From NCBI GenBank assembly GCA_963727285.1, contig CAVSFF010000009.1, positions 1,116,001 to 1,180,000 of the forward strand: DNA of 64,000 bases. The letters are read 5' to 3'. The position numbers and the translations under genes were made by a program. This DNA comes from CAITWD01 sp963727285 (GTDB taxonomy: Bacteria > Actinomycetota > Thermoleophilia > Miltoncostaeales > Miltoncostaeaceae). Below, piece by piece: positions 38,593 to 51,305 of this stretch (position 1 is the stretch's first letter; every line of letters begins with the position of its first letter). The notes under the pieces were generated by a model. The model did not search any database. It was not told where the DNA came from and was given only the letters and a program-made list of their open reading frames with translations.

Positions 38593-40008
38593 ATGTCCAC
38601 GGCACCCGACCTGCGCAATCGCCTTACCGCCGCGGGCCAGGGGCACCTGGCGGATCTCGTCGACCGCGCGGCGCCTGAGGATGCCGCCGCGCTCACTGCC
38701 CAAGTCGCGGAGCTTGATCTGGAGCTCATCGCCAGGCTCGTGGACCAGTTCGTGGGTCACGACGACCCGACGGGCACGTCGGGCACGCTGACCCCGCCCG
38801 ACGCCGTGCCGTTGCCGCAGACGTCCGACGATCGGGCGCGCGAGGCGGAGATCCGTGTCCGTGGTGAGGCGGCCGTGCGCGCCGGGGAGATCGGTCTCGT
38901 GCTGCTCGCCGGCGGCCAAGGCACGCGTCTGGGCTTCGACGGCCCGAAGGGGACGTTCCCGTTCGGGCCTGTCCGCGGGACGACGCTGTTCGCCCACCAC
39001 GCCGCGAAGGTGGCGGCCCTGCGGGTCCGTTACGGCGCCCCGCTGCCGTTGTGCCTGTTGACGTCGCCCGCCAACGATGCCGCGACCCGGGCCGCCTTCG
39101 CCGACGCCGACTGGTTCGGGCTGGACCCGGACTCGGTCCGCTTTGTCGTGCAGGGGACCCTGCCGGCGGTCGATGCCGCCAGCGGGCAGATCCTCCTCGA
39201 GGCCCCCGGCAGGTTGGCGCTCTCACCGGACGGACACGGCGGGGTCTTTCTCGCCCTGCGGCGGTCCGGTGCGCTCGACTGGCTCGCGGCCGCCGGAGCT
39301 CGCACGATCTTCACCTTTCAGATCGACAATCCGCTGACCAGCGTCGCCGACCCCGTGTTTGTCGGGCACCACCGCGCCGCGGACGCCGAGATGTCGAATC
39401 TGGCGGTCCGCAAGGAGCGCCCGGAGGAGCGTGTCGGCCTGATTGCGCGACGCGACGGCACGACCGTCGTGGTCGAGTATTCGGATCTCGATGAGGCGAC
39501 GGCATCGTCCCGGGCACCTGACGGCGGGCTCGCATTGTGGGCGGGCAACGTCGCGACGCACCTGATCGAGATCGAGTTCGCCCGGCGATTGACCGACGGC
39601 GGATTGCAGCTGCCGTATCACCGCGCGCTCAAGAAGGTCCCGTACCTGGGCGCGGACGGGCGGGTCGTGCAGCCCGCCGACCCGAACGCGTACAAGTTCG
39701 AGACGTTCATCTTCGATGCCCTGCCGCGGGCGTCCGCTTCCATCACCGTCGAGATCGCGCGCAGCGAACAGTTCAGCCCGATCAAGAACGCCGCCGGGCC
39801 CGACTCGCCGGAGTCCTGCCGCCGGGACATGAACCGTCTTTATGCGCGCTGGCTCGAGGCGGCGGGCGTGGCGGTCGCGTCCGGTACGGACGGAGAGCCG
39901 GTGGATCTTGAGATTGACCCGCGTCTCGCGCTGGACGCCGGCGAGGCACAGGCGCGGTTGGCGGGCCATCCGCCGATCGTCGGCCCGACGGCGCTGCTGG
40001 CCGGCTGA
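38593..40008 (+). CDS. UDP-sugar pyrophosphorylase of the UAP1/UDPGP family
   Basis: A 471-residue nucleotidyltransferase of the large eukaryotic-like UDPGP/UAP1 type, distinct from bacterial GalU or GlmU. The signature LLAGGQGTRLGFDGPKGTF spans about residues 104-122. FTFQIDNPL and AVRKERPEERVGLI-like strands follow, and NAYKFETFIFDALP and QFSPIKNA match the uridine and sugar-binding lobes of UAP1. It should make UDP-GlcNAc or UDP-glucose from UTP and the sugar phosphate. The N-terminus (1-95) is helical as in UAP1. It starts 3 nt after the dehydrogenase gene. Confidence 0.85.
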   Translation: MSTAPDLRNRLTAAGQGHLADLVDRAAPEDAAALTAQVAELDLELIARLVDQFVGHDDPTGTSGTLTPPDAVPLPQTSDDRAREAEIRVRGEAAVRAGEIGLVLLAGGQGTRLGFDGPKGTFPFGPVRGTTLFAHHAAKVAALRVRYGAPLPLCLLTSPANDAATRAAFADADWFGLDPDSVRFVVQGTLPAVDAASGQILLEAPGRLALSPDGHGGVFLALRRSGALDWLAAAGARTIFTFQIDNPLTSVADPVFVGHHRAADAEMSNLAVRKERPEERVGLIARRDGTTVVVEYSDLDEATASSRAPDGGLALWAGNVATHLIEIEFARRLTDGGLQLPYHRALKKVPYLGADGRVVQPADPNAYKFETFIFDALPRASASITVEIARSEQFSPIKNAAGPDSPESCRRDMNRLYARWLEAAGVAVASGTDGEPVDLEIDPRLALDAGEAQARLAGHPPIVGPTALLAG

Positions 40009-40018
40009 GCCCGCCGGA

Positions 40019-40960
40019 TCAGCTCGCGCGGACCTCGCGGGGCAGCGCGAAGATGACGCCTTCGGCACTGGGGGCGTCGGACCCCGTGCGCCCGAAACCG
40101 TAGGTCTCAAGAAGATCCGCGACCTCGCGGACGAGTACTTCCGGTGCCGAGGCGCCCGCCGTCAACGCGACGCGCTGCTTTCCGGACAGCCATCGGGGAT
40201 CGACCGCGGATGCGTTTTCGATCAGGTACGCGTCGGCGCCCGCGGCGCGCCCGACCTCGACCATGCGATTGGAGTTCGAGGAGTTCTGCGAGCCGACGAC
40301 CAGCACGAGGTCGGCGCCGTCGGACACCGCGCTCTTGACTGCGTCCTGGCGGTTCTGGGTGGCGTAACAGATGTCGCCGTTCGGTGGCATCACGATTGCC
40401 GGGAAGCGCTCGTGAAGGATCCGGACAATCTCCTCGGTGTCGTCGATCGACAGGGTCGTCTGGGTCGTGAGAGCGACGTTGTCCGGGTCGGGGACCGTGA
40501 CGCTGCGCGCTTGGTCGACGTCCTCCACCACGATCACCTGGTCGGGCGCCTCGCCGGAGGTGCCGATCACCTCGTCGTGGTCGGTATGGCCGACCAGCAG
40601 GACGGTCGCCCCGCGGGCGGCGTAGCGCCGGACCTCGGCGTGGACCTTGCTGACGAGCGGGCAGGTGGCGTCGATGACCCGCAGGTGCCGGGCGGCGCAG
40701 TTGGCGTGGACCTCGGGTGCCACGCCATGGGCCGACAGGATGATCGTCGCCCCTTCCGGGACCTCGAGCTCGGTCGTGACGAAGACCGCCCCGCGTGCCG
40801 AGAGTGTCTCGACGACATGCCGGTTGTGGACGATCTCGCCGCGGACGTAGACCGGGGCGTTGAGCTCATCGAGGGCGCGCTCGACGGTTTCGATGGCGCG
40901 GTCGACGCCGGCGCAGTAGCCCCGGGGGGCGACGAGGTCGATCTGAGCGGATTCGGGCAT
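40019..40960 (-). CDS. ispH: 4-hydroxy-3-methylbut-2-enyl diphosphate reductase
   Basis: A 313-residue Fe-S enzyme, last step of the MEP isoprenoid pathway. The three cluster cysteines are in PRGYCAGVDRAI (Cys16), IDATCPLVSKVH and NGDICYATQNRQ. GEIVHN, ILSAHGV, TTQTTLS and VVGSQNSSNSNRM are also family motifs. ATG 40960 is used; the open frame upstream has no protein-like content. It is convergent with the pyrophosphorylase (10 nt between stops) and divergent from the SDR. Another isoprenoid gene, ispE, lies at 56-57 kb. Confidence 0.96.
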   Translation of the reverse strand: MPESAQIDLVAPRGYCAGVDRAIETVERALDELNAPVYVRGEIVHNRHVVETLSARGAVFVTTELEVPEGATIILSAHGVAPEVHANCAARHLRVIDATCPLVSKVHAEVRRYAARGATVLLVGHTDHDEVIGTSGEAPDQVIVVEDVDQARSVTVPDPDNVALTTQTTLSIDDTEEIVRILHERFPAIVMPPNGDICYATQNRQDAVKSAVSDGADLVLVVGSQNSSNSNRMVEVGRAAGADAYLIENASAVDPRWLSGKQRVALTAGASAPEVLVREVADLLETYGFGRTGSDAPSAEGVIFALPREVRAS

Positions 40961-41109
40961 GCGCACAGACGTTAGCGGACGCACGCGGGGCGCGGCACCG
41001 CCGTCGGGTGCCCCGACGCGCACGGCGGGCCGGCGACCGCCCGCGAGTGCGAAGATCCCGCCGGGCGGGCAACGGGTCCGCGGTGGACGACGGCAGGCGG
41101 AGGAGACGG

Positions 41110-41805
41110 ATGGACACGACACGGGTCGTGCTGATCACGGGCGGGTCAAGCGGTATCGGCGCCGCCACCGCCCGACGCGCACACGCCGCCGGTCACACCC
41201 TCGTGCTCGCGGCGCGCCGGCCGGAGGGATTGCGCGCGATCGCCGACGAACTCGGCACCCCGGACCGGGTCATGACCGTACCGTGTGACGTGCGCGAGTG
41301 GGACGAGGTCGATGCGCTTGCGGCGGCGGCGCGAGCGCGGTTCGGCCGCCTGGACGTCGTGTTTGCGAACGCCGGGTTCGGCCTCTCACGCGGATTTACC
41401 TCCGCCTCGCCGGAGCAGTGGCGCGACATGATCCTCACCAACGTCTACGGCGCGGCGATCACGGTGCGGGCGACCCTGCCGGCGATCATCGCCAGTCGGG
41501 GTCACTACTTCCTGACGGGCTCGGTCGCGGGGCGCAAGGCGCTTCCGGGCTCGCTCTATTCGGCGACCAAGTGGGCGGTGAGCGCGTTGGGCGAGTCGCT
41601 GCGCCAGGAGCTCAACGGCACCGGCGCGCGGGTGACGCTCATCGAGCCGGGATTCACCGACACGCCATTCTTCGACAACGGCTCGCCACAGGAGGATTCG
41701 CTCGTGGCCGACGACGTCGCCCGCGCGATCATGTTCGCCCTGGACCAGCCAGCCCGGGTCGATGTCAACGAAATCCTGATCCGCCCGACCTCCCAGGATG
41801 TCTGA
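41110..41805 (+). CDS. Short-chain dehydrogenase/reductase, class unknown
   Basis: A 231-residue classical SDR with ITGGSSGIGAATARR (about 8-22) for NADP(H), FANAGFG, the Ser in LTGSVAG and Tyr-x3-Lys in YSATKWAVSALGE. The stretch EPGFTDTPFFDNGS after the active site is seen in YdfG/serine-dehydrogenase-like and sulfoacetaldehyde-type SDRs. Substrate is unknown. GGAGA lies 3 nt before ATG 41110. Its stop overlaps the monophosphatase start by 8 nt, so the two are coupled. Confidence 0.88.
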   Translation: MDTTRVVLITGGSSGIGAATARRAHAAGHTLVLAARRPEGLRAIADELGTPDRVMTVPCDVREWDEVDALAAAARARFGRLDVVFANAGFGLSRGFTSASPEQWRDMILTNVYGAAITVRATLPAIIASRGHYFLTGSVAGRKALPGSLYSATKWAVSALGESLRQELNGTGARVTLIEPGFTDTPFFDNGSPQEDSLVADDVARAIMFALDQPARVDVNEILIRPTSQDV

Positions 41806-42598
41806 GTCTGTGGTGCGGCCCCAGGAGCTGATCGAGACGGCGCTGCGCGCCGCGGACGCCGCGGCACGTGAGCTCGTGATCCGCGCCGACCGTCCGGCGG
41901 CCGGCGTCGGCACCAAGAGCTCCGAGACGGATCTGGTCAGCGACGCCGACCGCGCCGCCGAAGATGCGATCACCGCGGTCCTCGACGCGGAGCGTCCCGA
42001 GGACGGACGCTTGGCCGAGGAGGGCGGCCTGCGTGGCGGAGGATCGGGCGTGTGGTGGGTCATCGATCCGCTTGACGGGACGACCAACTACCTGTGGGGC
42101 ATCCCCCACTGGGCCGTGAGCATCGCGGTGTGCGACGCCGCGGGACCGATCGCAAGCGTCGTGATGCACCCGCCCGGCAGCGAGACGTTCGTCGCGCTGC
42201 GCGGCGGCGGCGCGTGGCTCGGGAACCGGCGCCTGGAGATGCCGCCCCCGCCCCCGCTTGCGCAGGCGCTCGTCGGGACCGGCTTCAACTACTCGGCCGA
42301 CGAGCGCGCACGCCAGGCCGAGGTCCTCGGCTGGGCGCTGCCGCGGGTCCGGGACGTACGTCGCTTCGGGGCGGCCGCGCTCGACATCGCGTGGGTCGCC
42401 GCCGGCCGTCTGGACGCGTTTCTGGAACGCGGCGTCCAGGAGTGGGACTGGATGGCCGGCCGCCTGCTGGTCACCGAAGCGGGCGGGGTCGTGCGGGAAC
42501 TGGCGGCAACCGGTGAGCGGCCGGCCGGCATCGCCGTCGGCCGCGCCGAACTGCTGGAGCCCCTGCTGGCGCTCTTCGAGGGCGGCCGACGGGCCTGA
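41798..42598 (+). CDS. Inositol monophosphatase family protein
   Basis: A 266-residue metal-dependent sugar or inositol phosphatase. Metal ligands are in the acidic loop after SETDLVSDADRAAE, Glu in LAEEGG, and Asp/Asp in the IMPase motif WVIDPLDGTTNYLWGIPHWA. The second motif EWDWMAGRLLVTEAGG carries the last Asp. It may be inositol-1-phosphatase, histidinol-phosphatase or a related enzyme; the sequence alone does not decide. ATG 41798 lies in the end of the SDR gene. A hairpin follows its stop. Confidence 0.9.
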   Translation: MSESVVRPQELIETALRAADAAARELVIRADRPAAGVGTKSSETDLVSDADRAAEDAITAVLDAERPEDGRLAEEGGLRGGGSGVWWVIDPLDGTTNYLWGIPHWAVSIAVCDAAGPIASVVMHPPGSETFVALRGGGAWLGNRRLEMPPPPPLAQALVGTGFNYSADERARQAEVLGWALPRVRDVRRFGAAALDIAWVAAGRLDAFLERGVQEWDWMAGRLLVTEAGGVVRELAATGERPAGIAVGRAELLEPLLALFEGGRRA

Positions 42599-42605
42599 TG
42601 CGGGC

Positions 42606-42634
42606 GGACCCGCCGCCCATCGGGCGACGGGTCC
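42606..42634. terminator. 13-bp hairpin between convergent genes
   Basis: GGACCCGCCGCCC (42606-42618) pairs with GGGCGACGGGTCC (42622-42634) with one C-A mismatch and a 3-nt loop. It lies between the phosphatase stop and the lpdA stop and probably ends both transcripts. Confidence 0.55.
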
Positions 42635-42641
42635 CGCGGGA

Positions 42642-44051
42642 TTAGGCGGCCTTCTTCTTGGCCGGGGGCCAGTGCAGCGGGCGGTCGAGGCCCATCAGCG
42701 CGGCTTCCTTGAGCGCCTCGGCCAGCGTCGGGTGTGCCGTGATCGAATCGCCGATCGTGTCGACGCGAGCCTCGGAGTCGATGCCCACGACGCCGGCATT
42801 GATGATCTCCGTCGCCGACATCCCCACGACGACGACGCCCAGCAACTCGTCGAGGGTCGTTTCGTGGATCGTCTTGACGAACCCGGTCCGGTCGGCGAAC
42901 ATCGCCGCCCGCGCGAGCGCGGAGAACGGGAACTTGCCGACGCGGATGCGATCCTTGCCGTACTGGTCGATGGCCTCCTGCTCGGTGAGGCCGACCGCGG
43001 CGATCTCCGGATCGGTGTAGATGCAGCGCGGCACCGCCCCCGACACGGCGATCGCATGTCCGGCGATGTTGTCGGCCGCGATCTCGCCTTCGCGGAACGC
43101 GGTGTGGGCGAGCTGCCAATACCCCGCGACATCGCCGACCGCATAGATATGCGGGACGCTCGTGCGGCGGTACTCGTCGGTGACAATGCGCGTCGGCTCG
43201 AACGTGACGCCGGCGGCCTCGAGGCCGAGACCCTCCACGTTGGCGCGTCGTCCGGTCGCGACGAGGACGAGGTCGCCCTCGACCTGCTGCTCGGCGCCGG
43301 AGGCGTCGACGAAGTACAGGATCACGCCGTCGGCGGTCTCCTCGACCCGCGACGCGCGCGCGCCGAGGTGCTGGGCGATCTTGCGCTTCTTGAAGGCGCG
43401 CTCCAGTTCGGTACGGGCCTCGGCGTCCTCGGCGGCGATCAGGTGGTCGAGCATTTCGACGACGGTGACCTCGCTGCCGAAGTGGGAGAACACCGACGCG
43501 AACTCGACGCCGATCACGCCGCCTCCGAGGACGATCAGGCGCGGTGGCACCGCATCGATGGCCAGCAGACCGGTGGAGTCGACGCAACGCGGTCCGTCGA
43601 TCCCGTCCACCGGCGGGCGGGCGGGGCTCGATCCGGTGGCGATCACGGCGTTCTTGAAGGTGACGGTCTCACCCGTGTCGGTGGTGATTGTGTGGGCGTC
43701 GGTGAATTGGCCCCGGCCCTCGACGACGGTGACGCCATTGGCCTTCAACAGGCCGCCGACCCCGCTCACCGAACGGTCGATGATCTCTTGCTTGTTCGTC
43801 TGGACCTGGGCGAAGTCCAGTTCCACGGTCGGGACGTTGACCCCGAGCTTGGCGAAGGTCTCATGCGCGTCCTTCATGGCATGGGCGCTCTGGACCCAGG
43901 CCTTGGTCGGAATGCATCCGACGTTGAGGCAGGTGCCGCCGAGGCGCCCCTGCTCGATGACGGCCACGCTCAGTCCGAGCTGGGCCGCCCGAATTGCGGC
44001 GGGATAGCCGCCCGGTCCACCGCCAAGTACCGCGACGTCGACCTCGACCAC
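42642..44051 (-). CDS. lpdA: Dihydrolipoyl dehydrogenase
   Basis: A 469-residue FAD/NAD disulfide oxidoreductase, the E3 subunit of 2-oxoacid dehydrogenases. It has the FAD motif VLGGGPGGYPAAIRAAQLG, the redox pair GGTCLNVGCIPTK (Cys41 and Cys46), NAD motif VLGGGVIGVEFA, YAVGDVAG and the C-terminal His in AHPTLAEALKEA. GTG 44051 has GAGGAG 7 nt upstream. TAGCCT at 44132-44127 may be its -10, leaving a leader of about 69 nt. No E1 or E2 gene is near. It neighbours aconitase, both central carbon enzymes, but with separate promoters. Confidence 0.94.
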   Translation of the reverse strand: MVEVDVAVLGGGPGGYPAAIRAAQLGLSVAVIEQGRLGGTCLNVGCIPTKAWVQSAHAMKDAHETFAKLGVNVPTVELDFAQVQTNKQEIIDRSVSGVGGLLKANGVTVVEGRGQFTDAHTITTDTGETVTFKNAVIATGSSPARPPVDGIDGPRCVDSTGLLAIDAVPPRLIVLGGGVIGVEFASVFSHFGSEVTVVEMLDHLIAAEDAEARTELERAFKKRKIAQHLGARASRVEETADGVILYFVDASGAEQQVEGDLVLVATGRRANVEGLGLEAAGVTFEPTRIVTDEYRRTSVPHIYAVGDVAGYWQLAHTAFREGEIAADNIAGHAIAVSGAVPRCIYTDPEIAAVGLTEQEAIDQYGKDRIRVGKFPFSALARAAMFADRTGFVKTIHETTLDELLGVVVVGMSATEIINAGVVGIDSEARVDTIGDSITAHPTLAEALKEAALMGLDRPLHWPPAKKKAA

Positions 44052-44175
44052 GTGTGATCTCCTCAGATCGAGTTGGGAAGTTTCCGTGTCGCCGCGGGGT
44101 GGCGACGGGGATCGCGCTCGCCGCACAGGCTAGCGCGGCGCGAGACTGTGTGACCCGCGCCGCGCCGCCGTGGGA

Positions 44176-46875
<2,700 letters not shown>

Positions 46876-46921
46876 CGGCGTCACTCCTTGCGGCTGGGAT
46901 GGTTCGGCTCTGCGCACACGA

Positions 46922-46927
46922 AGGGTA
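46922..46927 (-). promoter_or_regulatory. -10 box of acnA (TACCCT)
   Basis: TACCCT on the minus strand predicts an RNA start near 46915 and a leader of about 40 nt containing the AAGGAG ribosome site. It contrasts with the leaderless genes, which lack such a site. Confidence 0.45.
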
Positions 46928-47005
46928 CCGGAGCGGGTGCACTTGCCGCGGTCGCGGCGCGTATTCCGGGCCCCTCGTCCCGGCACCGGGCGCGGCGGCG
47001 TGCGG

Positions 47006-47038
47006 TCCGGACGGCGCCGCGGTCGCCCGCCGTCCGGA
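47006..47038 (-). terminator. 11-bp hairpin after ettA
   Basis: TCCGGACGGCG (47006-47016) pairs perfectly with CGCCGTCCGGA (47028-47038) around an 11-nt loop, about 10 nt past the ettA stop and before the acnA promoter. Probable end of the ettA transcript. Confidence 0.6.
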
Positions 47039-47048
47039 GAAAGTCCTG

Positions 47049-48731
<1,683 letters not shown>

Positions 48732-48739
48732 GACACCGG

Positions 48740-48745
48740 AGCGTA
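48740..48745 (-). promoter_or_regulatory. -10 box of ettA (TACGCT)
   Basis: TACGCT, the same hexamer as upstream of metH, begins 14 nt before the ettA ATG, predicting a 2-nt leader. Confidence 0.5.
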
Positions 48746-48870
48746 ACCAACGACCGAAACCGGCGTTGGCTCAAGTCCGGTGCGCTACCGTCGATTGCAA
48801 GACACAACGAACGTTGAGCAGCACGCGGGTGCAGACCGAGATGCCCGCGAGCCCCTGAAGGAGGGGTGGA

Positions 48871-49089
48871 ATGACCACCATTAGTTTTGAGCCACGGGTG
48901 CGGGATGCGACCCTGGAGGGCGTCGTCGCCCAGACGAGCGAGGACGGGTGGGGGCACTACCACCGCCTGGACTGCGCCTACGCGCCGCAGCGCGGCACGG
49001 ACGGCAATCGCGCGGTCGTCCACGGCCCCTGGCGCTATCTGTCGCGGCATTGGGAGCCCTGTCCGCTGTGCCGGCCACCGAAGTCCTGA
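48871..49089 (+). CDS. Small putative zinc-binding protein (His-Cys/Cys-x2-Cys)
   Basis: A 72-residue protein. HYHRLDCAYAP (about 29-39) and HWEPCPLCRPPKS (about 60-72) give one His-x3-Cys pair and one Cys-x2-Cys pair, a layout like the zinc-binding N-terminal module of Ada (x-C-x-Y-A ... Y-x-P-C-x-x-C-R-P). It thus probably folds around one zinc. The alkyl-accepting Cys role of Ada cannot be claimed. ATG 48871 has a strong GGAGGGG at good spacing. The thioredoxin-TPR gene starts 57 nt downstream on the same strand, suggesting a link to protein quality or redox stress. Function unknown. Confidence 0.7.
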   Translation: MTTISFEPRVRDATLEGVVAQTSEDGWGHYHRLDCAYAPQRGTDGNRAVVHGPWRYLSRHWEPCPLCRPPKS

Positions 49090-49146
49090 CGCCGGATTTG
49101 GCGCTTCGCTACCCTGAGTGCCAGTGCATCGTTGAAGGGGGTTGAG

Positions 49147-49887
49147 GTGGACACGACGGACGCGACGTTTGAATACGACGTCATCGAGCGCTCCCGGGAG
49201 GTCGCCGTCGTCGTCGACTTCTGGGCGCCGTGGTGTGCCCCGTGTCGCCAGCTGACGCCGCTGTTGGAGAACGCCGTCGGTCGCCATTCCGACGACGTGG
49301 TGCTCGCGAAGGTGAACATCGACGAGAACCCGATGCTCGCGCAGCGCTACCGCGTCATGAGCATCCCGCTGGTGAAGGTGTTCCGCGACGGCGACGTGGT
49401 CGACGAGTTCACCGGCCTGCAGTCCGGGCATACGGTCGACGCCTTCGTCAACCGCCTCGTCCCCTCAAAGGCCGACCGCCTGGTCGAGCTCGGCGACGAG
49501 CTCTCGCTCCGCGAGGCGATTGAACTGGATCCCGGCAACACGCCCGCCCGCCTGGCGCTCGCGCGCCTGCTGGTGTCCGACGGACACACGGATGAGCTCG
49601 ACGACCTGCTCGATCCCATTTCCTACGACAGTGAGGCCGCGGGGATCCGCGCCCGTGTCGCGCTCGCCGATGTCGACACTCCGGACATCCAGGCCGGGCT
49701 GGCCGCGTGGGAGGCGGGTCTGAGCGAGCAGGCGCTGACACACCTGCTCGACGCCGTGCGCGGCGCCGAGGACCCGGATCGCCGCGAGTTGCTGCGGGCG
49801 GCGATCGTCGGAATGTTCGGCGAACTCGGCGAACACCACCCGCTCACCGCTCGCTTCCGCAAGCGGCTCGCGCAGGCGCTCTACTAG
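49147..49887 (+). CDS. Thioredoxin-TPR co-chaperone (CnoX/YbbN-like)
   Basis: A 246-residue protein. The N-terminal thioredoxin domain (about 1-105) has an intact active site WAPWCAPCRQL (Cys30, Cys33) and cis-Pro in MSIPLVKVFRDG. The C-terminal half has TPR-type helices (LGDELSLREAIELDPGNTPA, ALARLLVSDG and further repeats). CnoX proteins hold unfolded clients under bleach stress and pass them to GroEL or DnaK; E. coli CnoX lacks redox activity, but the Cys pair here allows it. GTG 49147 is used because AAGGGGG lies about 6 nt upstream; TTG 49132 is the alternative. Confidence 0.85.
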   Translation: MDTTDATFEYDVIERSREVAVVVDFWAPWCAPCRQLTPLLENAVGRHSDDVVLAKVNIDENPMLAQRYRVMSIPLVKVFRDGDVVDEFTGLQSGHTVDAFVNRLVPSKADRLVELGDELSLREAIELDPGNTPARLALARLLVSDGHTDELDDLLDPISYDSEAAGIRARVALADVDTPDIQAGLAAWEAGLSEQALTHLLDAVRGAEDPDRRELLRAAIVGMFGELGEHHPLTARFRKRLAQALY

Positions 49888-49941
49888 GCGACCCCGTCCG
49901 GGCGGGCCGGTGTGGCCCGATGCCCGGATGCCGGCCGGTGG

Positions 49942-50259
49942 CTACTTCTCGCGGTAGACGATCCGCCCGCGGGTGAGGTCGTACGGCGACAGCTCGACGC
50001 GGACCCGGTCGCCCGGGTTGATGCGGATGCGGAACCGCCGCATGCGGCCGGCCATGTGTGCCAGGACTTCGTGGTCGTTGTCCAGGACAACGCGGAACAT
50101 CGTGTTCGGGAGGGCCTCGGTGACCTCGCCCTCAACCTCGATGGCCTCTTCTTTGTTACTCGACGTGGGAACCTCGCTTGGTGGATCGGGCGCGCAGACG
50201 GCCCGCCCGATGGATGCAATCCGTCCAGCAAGGCTATAGCGCCGCGCCGGAGCGCGCAT
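49942..50259 (-). CDS. infA: Translation initiation factor IF-1, start codon unresolved
   Basis: The IF-1 core is unmistakable: EEAIEVEGEVTEALPNTMFR, VVLDNDHEVLAHMAGRMRRF and VELSPYDLTRGRIVYREK. It binds the ribosomal A site during initiation. The family is 71-74 residues, but no ATG, GTG or TTG lies in frame near the expected start. The nearest canonical codon is ATG 50259 (used here, 105 residues); another is ATG 50319. ACG at 50166 would give 74 residues (TSSNKEEAIEV) and has GAGG 5 nt upstream. A TATAGC box at 50238-50233 predicts RNA starting below both ATGs, which favours the ACG. Confidence 0.9.
   Translation of the reverse strand: MRAPARRYSLAGRIASIGRAVCAPDPPSEVPTSSNKEEAIEVEGEVTEALPNTMFRVVLDNDHEVLAHMAGRMRRFRIRINPGDRVRVELSPYDLTRGRIVYREK
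50233..50238 (-). promoter_or_regulatory. -10 box of infA (TATAGC)
   Basis: TATAGC on the minus strand predicts an RNA start near 50226, about 60 nt before ACG 50166. If correct, the upstream in-frame ATGs are not in the message. Confidence 0.55.
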
Positions 50260-50381
50260 CTTCACAGGCGCGGTGTTGCGCGGGAGAGCGCCGGACCCGG
50301 GTTGAGGATCCGTCGCCATCCGACTAGAATGCTTGAGGACTCAAACAAATCGACCGGCGTTCACAGGCGGAAGAAGATCAG

Positions 50382-51305
50382 ATGCAGACATCGGGACTTC
50401 ATCACGTCACCGCGATCGCGGGAGATCCGCAAGGCAATCGTGACTTCTACGAGGGCGTCCTGGGTCTGCGGCTGGTCAAGCACACCGTCAATTTCGACGA
50501 TCCCGGCACGCTGCACCTCTACTACGGTGACGGGCGCGGATCTCCGGGAACGATCCTGACCTTCTTTCCGATCCCGGGCCTGGCCCCCGGATCCGCGGGT
50601 GCGGGCGTCACCGAGCGCGTCGCTCTGGCGGTTCCGCCGGGGGCGCTGCCGGCGTGGCGGGATCGTCTCGATGCGGCCGGCATCCCGTCGGCCGACCGCG
50701 TGGGCGGGCTCGAGGTGCGCGATCCGGACGGTCTGGCGCTCGAGCTCGTCGAATCCGGTGAGATCGTGTCGCCGGCGCCCTGGACCGTCCGCACCGCTCC
50801 GGAAATGGCCATCCAGGGAATCGCGGCAGTGCACCTCGCCAGCGGTGCCGCCGGGTCCACCGCGCGGGCGGCGACCGATTGGCTCGGCCTGTCCGACCTC
50901 GGTGGCGGTGTGTTTCGCGGAGACCCGGCGCTCGGCGGGAGCGTCAGGGTGCGCGATGCCGCGGACGGCCCGCGGACGCGTCGCGGTGCCGGCATCGTCC
51001 ATCACATCGCCTTTCGCACCGCGGGCGCCGAGGAACAACGGCAGTGGCTTGATCATCTGCGACGCCAGGGCGCGGTGCCGACACCGGTCCAGGATCGCGA
51101 GTACTTCACCTCGATCTACTTTCGGGAGCCCGGGGGCGTCCTCTTGGAGCTTGCAACCGACGGACCCGGCTTTGCGCGGGACGAGGCGAGCGACGCGCTC
51201 GGTGAGCGTCTCTGTTTGCCGCCGTGGTTCGAGCAATACCGGCGGCAGCTGGAGGAACGCCTCCCCCGACTGTCGCCGGCACCGGCCCTCGGGACGCGGG
51301 CATGA
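50382..51305 (+). CDS. Glyoxalase/ring-cleaving dioxygenase family protein (MhqO/MhqE-like)
   Basis: A 307-residue protein of two vicinal-oxygen-chelate halves. The first metal His is in LHHVTAIAG near the N-terminus, the second in GIVHHIAFRT (about 205) and a Glu in PGGVLLELATDGPGF (about 252-266). YFTSIYFREPGG is typical of the MhqO/LinE-like group that acts on hydroquinones. ATG 50382 follows GGAAGAAG. It overlaps the next gene by ATGA. In Bacillus the same pair (mhqO with mhqD) protects from quinones; the actual substrate here is not known. Confidence 0.85.
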   Translation: MQTSGLHHVTAIAGDPQGNRDFYEGVLGLRLVKHTVNFDDPGTLHLYYGDGRGSPGTILTFFPIPGLAPGSAGAGVTERVALAVPPGALPAWRDRLDAAGIPSADRVGGLEVRDPDGLALELVESGEIVSPAPWTVRTAPEMAIQGIAAVHLASGAAGSTARAATDWLGLSDLGGGVFRGDPALGGSVRVRDAADGPRTRRGAGIVHHIAFRTAGAEEQRQWLDHLRRQGAVPTPVQDREYFTSIYFREPGGVLLELATDGPGFARDEASDALGERLCLPPWFEQYRRQLEERLPRLSPAPALGTRA

